This document shows positions 9,630 to 21,247 of a stretch of DNA of 64,000 bases, piece after piece. How positions within the stretch are numbered: the first letter of the stretch is position 1; the number at the start of each line of letters is the position of its first letter. The stretch is from Gyromitra esculenta. Taxonomy: Eukaryota > Ascomycota > Pezizomycetes > Pezizales > Discinaceae. The notes beneath the pieces were generated by a model. The model had not been told where the DNA came from and did not search any database. It saw only the letters and a list, made by a program, of their open reading frames with translations. The stretch covers positions 62,001 through 126,000 of the forward strand of contig JBCAML010000022.1 in NCBI GenBank assembly GCA_038503075.1, in the 5' to 3' direction. Position numbers and translations under genes: made by a program.

Positions 9630-10889
9630 TCATTCACGCTTTGTAAACTTTATACGCCCAGATTTCCGTCTCCCAAGCTCATCTTGGAAAGTGGTTGGAA
9701 TTTCAGCTGCAGCGCTCCTCCATGGAGGTGATACCTTGGACTTGCGTTTGTTGCTCCTTCTAGAAGGCCTAGCGCGCAGCTCTCCAATGCTACTTTCTTC
9801 CTGCTCTGCATTTGTCTGTCCTTGATGACTGCTGTCACTCTGATATGTATCGCCTATAACGTCAGAATGCTTGGGGGCTTCCAATTCCTCGTTACTCTTC
9901 TTGGAATCTCCGTTAACAGGCTCGTGGTATTCTCCACCAAAATCCCTGTCTGCATCGTCTCCTGAGCGATCACCACCCGTCGCCTGAATAATCGCTACTA
10001 AATCTTGTTGTTCATCCAGATCCATGCTGGTGGGTTCAACCTCGTTGTCAAGATCATCAAAGCTAATTGTTTCACTGATATCACCTACTACTCGATCTTC
10101 CGTAACCTGATCCTGTGCGCCTATAACTATATTCTCATCATCCGGGTTTGTGTCCGGGGTCTCGTCGCTGTCCCGATCTTCGGACTCGTCATCACTACTA
10201 CCTGTATCGTTTTCAGAATCACCGTCGTCCTTTTTATCAGGCCTATCGTCGCTTCCCTCTTGGGAGCCACCTTGTTGTCCATCAGCGTTTTCGCCCTCAT
10301 CAGTCTCAGATTCATCGCCGCTCGCTGCGTAAGTACTAGACACCAGGTGACGCAGTTCGTCAGGGCTCATTCCCCCAAATTCGTATCCGCTGAGCTCATA
10401 GTCGCCGTTATAACCTTCAACTTCGCCGCTTCTTCCTCGAAGCCCAGTTGGCAAACGGAAACTATCGATATCGATAAATTTCTCGACCAGCCGATGCACC
10501 CGACCAATCGTGACAGCAGCCTGTTGCGAGACCACAACATTCTCATCCACCTGACGAGAATGAAGATCACACGTAATTATAAATTCCCATTCTTTAATGC
10601 TCATTGACAGAAAGTACACCCATTGGGCTTTTGCTCTAACTGCATCCACTTGCTGTAGCTTTGCTTGCAACTTCGTAATGTAGAAGATATCCGTAAACAT
10701 CCATTTCTTTGAGCTCGAACACCCACGGCATATTCGTCTAGGACTCTTTGTGGGGGAATGATAAATGGGTTTGTCACACATAGCTAAACCAGGCTTGATA
10801 AAGTGACCGCTGGCTGGGGCTGGACATGGTTTGGTCCAGATTTCTCCAGTGCAAGAACAGGCGAATCTGAGATACCGGTATTCACACAT
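9630..10889 (-). CDS. Uncharacterised acidic protein with Cys/His-rich N-terminus
   Basis: A single open frame of 419 codons from ATG 10889. Residues 1-57 hold C2, C11, C13, C22, H29, C38, H44, C54 and C57, ending in RRICRGC. This resembles the zinc-ribbon-like N-termini of many uncharacterised ascomycete proteins. Residues about 85-150 look helical (KLQAKLQQVDAVRAKAQWVY). Residues about 195-330 are extremely acidic (runs such as DKKDDGDSENDTGSSDDESE). The C-terminus is basic, with nuclear-localisation-like clusters (RRSNKRKSK, GRRKSGRIKFTKRE). No signal peptide or membrane segment. A nuclear or chromatin-associated role is a guess from the acidic/basic layout. An ATATAAATAG box lies about 150 bases upstream at 11041-11050. 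Confidence 0.65.
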   Translation of the reverse strand: MCEYRYLRFACSCTGEIWTKPCPAPASGHFIKPGLAMCDKPIYHSPTKSPRRICRGCSSSKKWMFTDIFYITKLQAKLQQVDAVRAKAQWVYFLSMSIKEWEFIITCDLHSRQVDENVVVSQQAAVTIGRVHRLVEKFIDIDSFRLPTGLRGRSGEVEGYNGDYELSGYEFGGMSPDELRHLVSSTYAASGDESETDEGENADGQQGGSQEGSDDRPDKKDDGDSENDTGSSDDESEDRDSDETPDTNPDDENIVIGAQDQVTEDRVVGDISETISFDDLDNEVEPTSMDLDEQQDLVAIIQATGGDRSGDDADRDFGGEYHEPVNGDSKKSNEELEAPKHSDVIGDTYQSDSSHQGQTNAEQEESSIGELRARPSRRSNKRKSKVSPPWRSAAAEIPTTFQDELGRRKSGRIKFTKRE

Positions 10890-11467
10890 ATTGATGTGGA
10901 GCGTACGGACTGATTGATGCTGTGATAGGATGTGTTGGTGATGAAATGCTAGGAAGTAGAGGAGATGTCTCCCATGTGATCCATATCTGAACCGCTAAAC
11001 TCCATGTCACGAGTAACTCCCGCCCCAGGCTATTCCCTTGATATAAATAGGGCGATGTTAGGGACATGAGACTCTGCCGAGGTTATCCTAATAGGATAGT
11101 AAATCTCTCAAAAAGAGTAATGCCTCGCGAACGCAATACTAGTTTAATCTCCGGGTCCCAATGAGGTGATAAATAAATAAATGAACTTTGGAGAAGACTA
11201 CACGAGTGACGATCTACGACCTCAAACTTCTAAGAACCAACCCTTAGCAAACGTGGAGCCATCCTAATCACACGATGTGTTGAACGCAGACCAAATGATT
11301 GCCTTTACTAATATTATATTTACTCAACATGTGGCTGGGATATATATATGTATGTATCGTTACAAGATAATTCATAAAACAAGAGAACCATTACGAAATT
11401 CATCAAGAGCAGAGAGTAAAATCAACCCAGAGACAAATGAAAGAACCCACACAACGCCCAATCCCCA
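10890..11467. other. Intergenic spacer
   Basis: Promoter side of the 9630-10889 gene and 3' side of the DUF6589 gene, both on the minus strand. No further gene seen. Confidence 0.5.
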
Positions 11468-14400
11468 CTACAATCCCCAATCAAACCCGAAATCTGGCGC
11501 AAAGAATAGATTCCTCCTTCTCCACTCCTTCTCACCCTCCACTACCTCTTCGGTCTCGCCCTCTACACCTTCAGCGCCAGCGGCTCCACTCCCACTGGCT
11601 CCAATAGCCGCGACATCGCCCCGTTTACAAAACTCCTCAAGGAACCCACTCGTCCTCATTTTCTCCTCCCCGTTAGCCAACATATGCTCCACCCTAAAAC
11701 TCGCCTTCCTACCCGCAACCCACTCGCCGACCCGTCCCTCGCGGAGCTCCTTCACCAACTTCGGAATCTCTTTATCGGGATCCACATTTTCAGCTGGACT
11801 CTTCCATTGATTCGCCGTCCTCGGCGCAGTCCCTAGCGCCTCTTCTGCGTTGCGGACAACCTTAGAAATTGTCCTAATATTCGGCGTCGCAACTTCCCTA
11901 AAAAAGTCATATTTCGGGTTATCGCGCAGATCAAAAACCGTCTTTGTCTGCCGAAGAAGCTGCTTCATCGCGAAATCAACTTCATGGTAGTCGCCCGACA
12001 CTTTAGCGGCTGCAGGGTGCGACGAGAGAACAGGATACGGTGCACCGGGTGGTTTTGGAATAATCATAGAGTCCATAATCGCTTTCCTCAGCTCCGGTGT
12101 CCACTCATGTGTTAGCCCTGCAACAAGGTCAAGAAGCTCCCGACCCATCTTTGTAGATCGCTGAGAAGTGAGGGATTGGAACGACGTCGCAAGCCAGGTG
12201 AGGACGTGGAGAAGGTTAGATGTTGATGCGGTGGCTATGCATTCTAGCAGCGCGACGTAGATAAGGGAATGTTGCATGAGGAGCATGTGGTTCTCGAATA
12301 CTTCATCCCTGTTTGCTGCGTCGGTGGCTGATTGATATGTCTTGACCGTCTCTGGATCGAGATAGGTATCGTAGACTTTCGCAATAATTTCTTGTACCTC
12401 TTGCTTGGTCTTTGGGCCTGATTCACGGATCTTTGTCACCGTAAGGATAGAGTCTATCAAATGTGACTCCAATGAGTGAAGCAGCAACCCTTCCGCATAC
12501 TGTCCCGTTACAGAGAATCCAAAGATAAGGAACTTCCGGTTCATGACCTGCATATGATGACACAAGCTCGTCGGGTCCTTGTCATTTGGCTTCCCGTAAT
12601 GCTGCTTCAACAACTCTAAGAGAAAGCTCTGGCGGATATCAAACAGCTGCAACACAGGGTGAATATTATGTAGCACACTATCTGCAGACGCAGCTGAGCG
12701 GGCTGATTTGAGCCCCTGTATTGTTTCAAGATTGCCCGCCCAAATCCAGAGTCGTTCATCCGCAGAGGGGAGAGGGCCTTTAAGGTGGCGGGACTCGAAG
12801 CCAAGGTAGTCCGTTACAAGGTCGAGAACAGACATTTGTTCAGTCGCATTTTTAGGATTTACGCGTTTCATGGATGGCATTGGGAAGAGATCCTCCTCCG
12901 AGACTTGAGTGGCGCAGGACTTTACGTCCCCAGAACCACTCTCATCACCCTCTGCACCTGAGGCCACGGAATCAAGAGTGACGACGGATATCCCAGTTGG
13001 TTCGCACACTTCATCCTCCGAAATGATATCCCCGATCTTTGGCCACAACCTTTTCATCGCCCGCCAGACACCTCGCCGTGCCTGATTCTTCCAAAATACT
13101 TTCCCCTCTTCGTCGGCCAGCAGTAGCCTCGACCCATCATCCAGATTCCCACCCGCGGAACCCGCCATACCCGCATTCGCGCTTCCAGGCCATGTTGGGC
13201 CAGTACCAATATTCGGCGTAGGCGGTGCGTAATAGAAATCGCCATTCGGAGCTGGAGTTGGCGCGTCGTACCCAGGCGTAGTATTATAGGCCGAGCTCGG
13301 AAATGTATATCCGTAGTAGGCCGCCGCGGCATTAGAATTCTGACCAGCGCCATTCCCACCAAATGAAACTGGTGGGGGTGGATCTCTATGGACAACTGGC
13401 GTAACTGGCGGAGGAGCAAGGAACTTCTCCCTTCGAAAAGTAGATGAGGTCTTCACCATACTTCTTGTAAGTACCGGTGTTGAGATAGGCAGCCTGATGA
13501 TGAACGGGATAGTAGCACATGGTGCAAAGTTATCAGCCCGAAGATGATCCTTCGGAGAAGGATGATATGTAGTCTGCGATATCACGAACGGACGTTTCCC
13601 TTGCAGAGGGTCCGGATTCCCAGAAGGCTCTGGCACGACTGCATCGGCTGAGGGAAGGGACTTCCGTTTTGCAGCCCGAGAATTAACTCGCGGAGCACCG
13701 GGACCGCGGACCTGAAGATCCGACCCTCCGAGTTCAGCACGGAGTTTCTTTTTGGTATCATCGCCGATAACCCGCAGCACTTTTTGGCAGATCAGTATTC
13801 GGTGCATAACCCTAACCCTCCCGGCAGCAGCAATAGAACAGGAATAGGAAGGATATACGAACCATTGTCGCCAATAACCTTCCCCTCACTCCCCACGCCC
13901 AGCGTCCGCAGTGAATTCAAGGGCCCCTTCCGTACTCCTTGAGCGTATAGATACAGCCCTAGCCATTTCTGGAACTTATTCCTGACCTGTGAGCTCGCAA
14001 GCAGAAGCAACATGATCGTGACTGTCAGCGGGGGATTGGCTGTTGCCCCGCCCATCACTGCGCCTGGGCCTGGGTCTGTTTTCCTCCGTTTCGGGGCAGG
14101 TTGCTGAGGATTCTCATCAGTAGGCGATATCAATACCGCTGCTGATGCCACCGTCGCAGCTTTCGCCTCGACTCTTTCGCGGTCGGAAGAAGAGAGGGTC
14201 TCGAGAAGACGCCATAGCAGGGGAGCTTTGCGCTCGCACTGACGCTGGACCTTAACGAGATCAAAGGTCTCGAGTCCTTCTTTCAGGATTTCGCCAGTGG
14301 TGCGACCGCGAGATTCGGTGGAGTTTGCGCGCACGTCGACGTTGATCTGTATAGATAATAGCTATTCTCAGAAAAAAATGATTCCGTGAAGCTTAGGAAC

Positions 14401-15066
14401 TCGCGACACAGATAGAAGAGAGAGAACAGCAGAGGGAGAAAGCGAAAAATCCCAGGTAAAGGGAGAAGAAGAAGAAGAAGAAGAAGAAGAGGGAAAGGGG
14501 ACACGAACGCCGCCCTTGACGAGTCCCGAGTCAAATTCATCTTTGAACACGCCTCCAGCCCAAGACACGGCGATCTCATCGCCCCCGTTCTCCCGTGCGC
14601 GCTTCGAGGCCATGAAGATCTCGAGCAGGGACTTGATGCCACCATGGGTGTAGAAGAGGCTCACACGGCGACGGACGGCGGGATCTTCGCTTGTGAAGAG
14701 GCGCACTAGAAAATCGGAGATCGAGGTGAAGCCAAGAGGCTTGAGTGAATCCAGGACCGAGAGCAGACGAAGCGGCTCGGAGGACTGTGCCGTGACCGGA
14801 ATCACGGGAGGGGGGCCTTGGGCGAGCAGAGCCGGGCCCTGTAGTGGGGGAGGCGCAACGTGTGGGATGTAGTACTGTTGCTGCTGCTGGTGGTGAAGCT
14901 GCTGGGGAATATTCTGCTGAGAGAGATTCTGCTGAATTATATGCTGCTGATGCTGCTGGAGATGTACCTGCTGCTGCTGGAGGTGTTGTTGGTGAAGTTG
15001 CTGAGGTGGATCTGGTATCAGCGGTGGCGGCGGGCCTGGGGCAGTTTCACGGCGACGGCGCGGCAT
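11468..15066 (-). CDS. DUF6589-like protein with poly-Gln N-terminus
   Basis: Exons 15066-14509, 14346-13863 and 13779-11468 join in frame to 1117 residues. Both introns use GTTCGT donors with CAG and AAG acceptors. Residues 20-70 are Gln/His-rich. Then comes LLSVLDSLKPLGFTSISDFL with SLLEIFMASKRA, resembling the start of DUF6589 proteins. Exon 2 contains WRLLETLSSSDRE and LTVTIMLLLLASSQVRNKFQ, matching their central helix block. Exon 3 has a Pro/Gly-rich insert of about 200 residues, then the LDLVTDYLGFE, HPVLQLFDIRQSFLLELLK, FENHMLLMQHSLIYVALLEC and C-terminal FLEEFCKRG blocks. DUF6589 is widespread and expanded in fungi, of unknown function; a transposase ancestry has been suspected. No catalytic residues can be assigned. 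The frame is intact over 3.3 kb, arguing for a working gene. Confidence 0.75.
13808..13819. repeat. Two-unit telomere-type repeat inside an intron
   Basis: AACCCTAACCCT lies within intron 2 of the DUF6589 gene (minus strand reads AGGGTTAGGGTT). It is one of three exact 12-mers of this kind in the window. Confidence 0.8.
14463..14490. repeat. GAA/TTC microsatellite in DUF6589 intron 1
   Basis: About nine GAA units form the pyrimidine-rich part of intron 1 when read on the coding (minus) strand. If the intron were retained it would encode a serine run. Confidence 0.8.
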
Positions 15067-17452
15067 GGCGGTGGGGCTCTTCGGTCAGTCAATGGGTCTC
15101 AAACCACTTTAGTGTTCAGCAATCAGTCCTTAGGGGGACAATTGGCAGAGTTGGGGGTCGATATGCCCTGGGAGACGCGTTGTTGACGTTGATCGGGGGG
15201 GGAATCTTTATCGAAGGACGAAGCGGAGGGGAAAAAAAGATTTCGTCCTAGACCCTCCGAGACAGAGTACAGTCCCCAAAAAATATACACACATTGGGAA
15301 GATGAAGGCGATATGCTTTTAAATAATTCCTGGGGGGCAAGTTCCCCGAGACGTTTCTGGGGCATTCTTTTTGGCAACTGTTCAGCGATCCAAGGCTCTC
15401 CGGTTTCTTTTTTCTCGTCCGTATCACAAGATGGATGAGATAAGATAAATGGAATTTCCGTTTCTGGAGATATTTCAGCTGCGAGTGAGGGGCTGTGAAG
15501 TGGATCAAGGCGAGGGTTGGCCAATGGGATGGTGATGGAGTATGGCTCCTGGCCATCTCGACCAATAGGACCCAATAGGGCCAGCGCTCGCTCCAATACC
15601 TCTTCGCATCAGTCAAGGAGGGAGAACGAGTGAGAGTAGGGAATGGGCCCCAGTGTCCCCGTCTGAGCGGCTATTAAAAGTTTCGCTCCTCCAGAGATAA
15701 CGCCAATCCACCGCAATCGCAAGGGCTCTTCACCGCTTATGCACTCGACTTTCCCATAGGGCTTGCATAAGGCCGTGGGCTGATTGCGAATCTGTCGAGA
15801 AGAAGAAAGGCTACCGTCGGGGTTGCTCTCGTTGGTTTGAGGAAGGATATGGCCCTTCGTTTCGGAAGGTCCAAGAATCGTGCCACCATTGGCCTGGATA
15901 AACTTCGCTTCTGGAAATGAAAGATGAGCTGCATCGCTGTGGGAAATCATCATCGAACCGGCCAGTGAAGCCTTATTCATGGCTCGAATAGTAGGGTATC
16001 CCTTCACGCTGCAAGCCGAACTGTTCGTCGATCTTGGAGCGATACATCCTATCTTCCACTCTTTTTTTCTTTTCCTCAGAGTTTCAAGCACCACCCATTG
16101 AACATCTTGTACACTAAAGCGGTCCGTTTTGAAAGGAGGGGTATGGTGCAACTAGGTATCTCGGTGCCTGAGCAGCCATGAGAAACGGCTCCTCGGACTT
16201 CGGCAGTTCATCCAGACACCTGATTGCGATATCTCTCCAGACGAAATCCTGATCAAATGATGCCCAAATTAGACCCCTTCCTTCCACAGCTGATAGCCAC
16301 GGAATCGCATTACAGATGTTCCATCCGAACATCTACCTTGGAAGCTTAAGACCCCGCGGCTTATTCGACGAGGCGGCGAGGTACACAGAGGACACGGACG
16401 GCCCGTACTGGAATCAGAATATCAACTGAAGTAGCTTCTACTAAGCACCTCTTGCTTACTTGGGATCCAGGTACAGTGTCATACCGGGCGGAAGCAACGG
16501 CGGAGACGGGAGAGTGCCTCTTTCGCTCCTTCCTGTCTTCAGGCATTCCTTTCTTTCTTTCTTCCGTCCTCGTTTCTTTTTCATCAGGTAGCGGATTGCC
16601 AAAAAACGGGATCTAGGCCCCTTGTGGGCTGATCTTGTCACGTAACGTGAATAATTTCAACCCAAGTATCAAAAAAGCAATCGGGGGCATGTAAGCCACT
16701 TTTTGGTCCCTAGCCATAAGCAGCCTAAACCAGGTCAATATCAAAATCACAATATACCTCGCCTCATCGTCCTAGCTCTCCCGGGCGCTCGTACCTACTT
16801 CCCTTCCATAAATCGACGAAAAGCCTATTTCGAAGGCGATAATTGCTGTGGGCAGCCGGGATTAAGTGTCGCTGCCCGTCGGACCCGTCAACAGCCCATG
16901 TTTCGATCACGAATCGCAGAAGCACTCATCGCCAGGCCGCCCTGTGCACACGAGTTATGCTGGGTATGGTAACGCGTATTATAGTGTCTCACACGATACC
17001 GTATCGATTTCTACCTCGTTACCGTGGGTCTGTCGCGATAACAGTTGCTGGATATTGAGAAACTATGTGCATTATAGCAAAGTAGGCTATAAAGATGGAA
17101 GCTATTAACTACCGTGCAATGTTCGATAATGGTTCACCGATCAACCTAGATTCTAGCTTGTGGCAGACTTGAATTCGGATGTTGTGATATGTTACTCTTG
17201 CTCTATTCCACTGAATTGAAATCACTCATGCAAGGGGCGTATCACACATTTCGCTCCCTTCAGACACTCTTCGATATCGAGGTCTTGTATGTGCGAACCC
17301 CGGAAAACGAGGTTTTCGGAATAAGTCTCGTAGATCTCCCATGAAAATATCCAAACGCCAACGGGAAACCAAGGACAAGAAAGAACAAAGAATTTCAATC
17401 AATCTGAACTGATGAAAATAAAGATATGATGGTACCAAAAGCCGATTGGATT
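15067..17452. other. Promoter region of the DUF6589 gene and gene-poor stretch
   Basis: An open frame of 180 codons on the minus strand (16151-15609, no ATG start) has ordinary-looking protein composition but no recognised domain, so I leave it uncalled. The rest shows no gene, RNA or repeat that I can support. Confidence 0.35.
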
Positions 17453-17694
17453 TTAACCCTAACCCTCATTTTGCTTAGCTCGAGTGAGACTCGATGAAGG
17501 TCGCGTTGGTCTCTCTCGCAATTGGCCTACCAATTGGCCTACAGAGCGGCTACGAGGCTCGGGTTAGGATATCGTGTTCTCCGAAGCTTTCATCCACCGC
17601 AAAGGATAGATCACACAGCTAGAGATATCAAAATAGCTGATACGATCTAGTATGATGTTCAAAAATGTAATCCTTGTTAGAGGGTTAGGGTTTT
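17453..17694. repeat. Segment bounded by inverted telomere-type repeats
   Basis: AACCCTAACCCTC at 17455-17467 and its inverted complement at 17680-17692 bound a 238-bp non-coding segment. It could be a small element with telomere-like termini, or two independent interstitial telomeric motifs. Confidence 0.5.
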
Positions 17695-19186
17695 GCTAAA
17701 GAAATTTGAGCGATTCCTTTTGAGGGCTTATTAATAAAAGCGAGGATACACCCTTGTTTGAGTTACTAAAGTCAAGTTATTTTACCAGTAGATACTAGGC
17801 TCAGGCTTAGAGAGGCGGTATTTATGCATACAGCTGGAAAAGGTACTGGTCTAGCTTATAAAAAGCTGCTGATCATTTTTGTCCATGTAAGATTAAAAGG
17901 AGCGCAAGGAACGCAGGGAACTTAACAGGCACGAAATCTCTATTGAGTTGAAGTTCTAAGAATTTCAATAAACTACATGCTGAGCACAGAATTCGTCGCC
18001 CCCACACTAGGTAGCCTACGTCCAGCTAGCTACAGTAAATGGTCTATCTATATATTGTATTCTATGATAGGTAAGCTAAAGTTCTAAGTGTAAGGAATTG
18101 CCAGAGATAAAATCCCAGCCAAGATTTACTCTCAATTTCATCACTCTCTAGACTTTATCAGTGCTTTTCTCAGTGGCTACACCAGTGGCGGGAAATTATT
18201 TTGGAATCTCTTCTGTTTAGTTATCTCTTTTCCAGTTTTAAAACACAAACCCGCCACTGGTTTTCCAAGTGTATATTTCTTCTCAAAATTTTCAAGACGG
18301 AAATTAGCTCTCGTCGGCAGATCTCTAAGATCTAAATTTTCAGCAGCTCAAGCAAAAAAGCGACGAGTGGATGGTTAATGTGTTTATCTGTCTATCCTTC
18401 CCATGAAGCTCGTACTCTTCCTGTCATCATGGGGAACTTTTTTATCTTCGCCCAAGCAGCACTTAGGCATACCCCACATGTACCATCTTGTTATCAGCAC
18501 CTGTATATGTATTCGGTGGATCCTTGGATGGAGGAGTGCTACATCGCGGGTATCAAAATTGGTATTACCGGTACGGTGCTGGGTTCTAGTGTTGAGATGT
18601 GACGCTTGTGAGTGAAGCGCGGTCACTGGCGGTGATAATCGCCGAAATACTTGACTGGCACAGACTTAAGCAGAGTAGGGGACTTAACAAGTATCGATAG
18701 TTAGTAATATACATGTAGGTACTGGTGACTATCCTGGCTATCCAGCTACTCTAGAGAGTTACTGAGTAAATTGCCGAGTTGTCTATAAATACGGCGTTCC
18801 TGTCTCCCATGCACAATCTAGAGCTGTGTAGTGCACGTATGCGTATTAATACGTATTGACACCATCCCTGGGGAAGATAGTTGGGTCTGGCGAGGAAGTT
18901 CAGTTAAGTCCCCCTTGCTATATCGGCGAAAGCACACGTAACCTACCAGTAAGACTGCTCTGGGGTGTTGAGCAGTAGACCGCTCAAAATCTAAAGCTTT
19001 AACACTATCATCAATTCCTATAAGTCCCCCCACACAATGAGAATACAATAACTATATGTGACCAAAATGGGTTTTCGTGATTAAGAGGTAGGGCTAGGGC
19101 TGGGTGAGCTTGGCATAACGCATATACAGCTGCCAGATAGGCAGCCTCACCTCACCTCTTTCCACTACCTCAACAGTAGACTCGCC
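17695..19186. other. Gene-poor stretch
   Basis: AT-rich region upstream of the F-box/ankyrin gene. A 12-bp perfect inverted repeat lies at 18181-18261. Small open frames near 18.4 kb have no recognisable features. Confidence 0.4.
18181..18261. repeat. Short inverted repeat ACCAGTGGCGGG
   Basis: ACCAGTGGCGGG at 18181-18192 is perfectly inverted at 18250-18261, 81 bp outer span. CAGTGGCG-type ends are common on hAT and some Tc1/mariner elements, so this may be a tiny MITE. No target-site duplication is evident. Confidence 0.45.
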
Positions 19187-20200
19187 ATGCTCCTTTTCCA
19201 TGATCTCCCAAACGAAATCCTGTTACTGATCGCGAAATGCCTTCAGATAAACGATCTCTATTCCCTCCTACAGACTAGCCGTTTCTTTGCGCTTCTCCTC
19301 GTCCCACTCCTTCATAGCCACGCGCTGCAGGATCAAGATGGATTACCCCCTCTCTATTGGGCCGCTAAGCAAGGCCACGAGCCACTGGTTAGACTGCTCT
19401 TGGATCAAAACATCGGTCAATACAGACACCCCGAAACATACCACAGCCGCATAAAGAAAACCCCTCTCATTTGGGCGGCCGAAAGGGGCCACACTCGTAT
19501 TGTCAAGCTACTACTAGAAAGAGGCGCAGACGCTGACGACTCCCACAACAGCACTGCACTCACGGTTGCGATAAGGCGAGGGAATATTGCGGTCGTTCGA
19601 TTGTTGCTGCGGAACGGTCTATATCCTACCGCTGCGGATAAGTCTAGGCAGGAATTCCGCAGCATGGCACTTCATGTGGCTACATTCTGTACACCAGTAA
19701 ATGAAACCTTGCTCGAGATGCTTCTGGGAAACGGAGCAGATATCAATGCCCGTGATGTTCGGGGAGGAACAGTGCTTCATGGAGTGTGCAGGCGACGAAA
19801 TGATCAGTGCATGCTCGCCATGAAGCTATTGAGAGCCGGTATCGATATAAATGCCAAATGCACGGCTCAGGAGACTGCATTGAGTTTGGCGACGGCTCGG
19901 CGTCTTGAAAATTTAGTAAAGCTGCTGTTGGAGAATGGTGCGGATATGGAAATCCCAAACACTCTCGGGAACCGCGCACTTCATGTTGCTGTGTCTCACA
20001 GTTATGAAGAAATCACGAAGATATTGCTCGATGCTGGGGCGGATATATATGCGAAAAATAACAGTGGACTCGACCCGGTAGATATTGCTAAAAATATACA
20101 ATCTCCATCAATCCTAAAGCTTTTTGGGTGTTATTCTGCGAAAAGACAAAATGAAGGATCTCATGCTTCGCAGTTAGGGGTACAAAGCGAAAGAAAATGA
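19187..20200 (+). CDS. F-box and ankyrin repeat protein
   Basis: A single exon of 337 codons from ATG 19187. Residues 3-45 form an F-box-like helix bundle (LFHDLPNEILLLIAKCLQI then DLYSLLQTSRFFALLL). From residue about 53 come about seven ankyrin repeats with typical cores (PLYWAAKQGHEPLVRLLLDQ, PLIWAAERGHTRIVKLLLE, ALTVAIRRGNIAVVRLLLR, ALHVAVSHSYEEITKILLDA with GADI loops). The F-box would dock the protein to Skp1 in an SCF ubiquitin ligase, with the ankyrin repeats choosing the substrate. Fungal genomes carry many such proteins of unknown target. No signal peptide or membrane segment. Confidence 0.88.
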   Translation: MLLFHDLPNEILLLIAKCLQINDLYSLLQTSRFFALLLVPLLHSHALQDQDGLPPLYWAAKQGHEPLVRLLLDQNIGQYRHPETYHSRIKKTPLIWAAERGHTRIVKLLLERGADADDSHNSTALTVAIRRGNIAVVRLLLRNGLYPTAADKSRQEFRSMALHVATFCTPVNETLLEMLLGNGADINARDVRGGTVLHGVCRRRNDQCMLAMKLLRAGIDINAKCTAQETALSLATARRLENLVKLLLENGADMEIPNTLGNRALHVAVSHSYEEITKILLDAGADIYAKNNSGLDPVDIAKNIQSPSILKLFGCYSAKRQNEGSHASQLGVQSERK

Positions 20201-20803
20201 ATGTATTACTATACGTAGATTGAGAGGGCTCGGAGGATATTTCGTTGGACAAGTCAGTGCTCTATGCGATTTTATGCATGAATGTTTTCTTGGTCGGGCT
20301 GTTTATGTTTATTTATCGTCATTATCGGAGCAGGATTCGGGTTTGTTAATTTTTATTTCGTGTTTTCTAGCATGTATTCGAATTCCCAATGACCAGAGAG
20401 ATCTTGTCACATTTTAATTGTATTTTGTTTTTATCCCGAAGGTAGAAGTGCCGTGTTATATCTACAGTTGCACATCCTATACTGCTAAAAAAAACCACTA
20501 ACCAGCTCTAAATCGTATGTCCAATATTATAAACCTTCAGTTTTCCTCGAATCAGTATCCAAAAGTTTCTAGATTGCTTGCTCAATATTACTTGCTCAAA
20601 TTTTCCCAGAATCAATTTCGGTGAAGTAATCGGGTTTCGAAAAGCTGGCAACTCATACTAACGCCGTGTTAATTGTAATTCACGTGCGCGCGCTGGGTAT
20701 TCTGAAATGCCAGGCATCACATGTTTCTGATGGCTTCCACCATCTAAAGACTTTAATTTGATCTGTCTTAGCCTGGGCGAATTTCCAGCCGCCATAATCT
20801 AGC
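20201..20803. other. Intergenic, nothing recognised
   Basis: 3' flank of the F-box/ankyrin gene, AT-rich, without repeats or RNA genes that I can identify. Confidence 0.5.
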
Positions 20804-21154
20804 CTAGTTTAATATCTTGGTTGTGGTGAACACAGCCGGACCGGACTCAAAATACTTAAATAAAATCGCCATATCCAGAGGTCTGGTCCTTGTTAGCTGC
20901 TGGTTCGGGAATCCATTTCGGATATTTTCAAGCAAGTCAGCAAGTTCTATGAAGGCCAATTTGAAACGCCTAGCCCGATCGTGTTCACTATGACCGAGAT
21001 AATACGGTATCACAATCATAGAAAGGCTAACTCGTCTAGACACATTAGACATCGATACATCGGAGCCGCCCTTCTTAGCACCCAGAATTATTACTCGGTC
21101 GAATTTGCAACCTTCGTAGGAATGTTCAGCAAGTAATTTATCGAATTTAGGCAT
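20804..21154 (-). CDS. Hypothetical protein, 116 residues
   Basis: ATG-initiated frame of 116 codons immediately downstream of the SAM carrier gene on the same strand (94 bp gap). It is rich in basic residues, without signal peptide, membrane segment or known motif. It may be a chance frame or a remnant of a longer gene. Confidence 0.25.
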   Translation of the reverse strand: MPKFDKLLAEHSYEGCKFDRVIILGAKKGGSDVSMSNVSRRVSLSMIVIPYYLGHSEHDRARRFKLAFIELADLLENIRNGFPNQQLTRTRPLDMAILFKYFESGPAVFTTTKILN

Positions 21155-21247
21155 CCCATAAGAAGGAGTAAAAATTCATACTCCAAGTTCGTAATATCTA
21201 TTCTACTCGAGAGAAAGAGAACACTGTACCCATAGATCTAAATAGAT

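Noticed and set aside
10005..10607. 200-codon hydrophobic frame on the + strand
   Set aside because: Antisense shadow of the acidic gene 9630-10889; Asp/Glu codons read backward give hydrophobic residues.
15609..16151. 180-codon frame on the minus strand
   Set aside because: No ATG, no domain, no splice context; composition alone is not enough.
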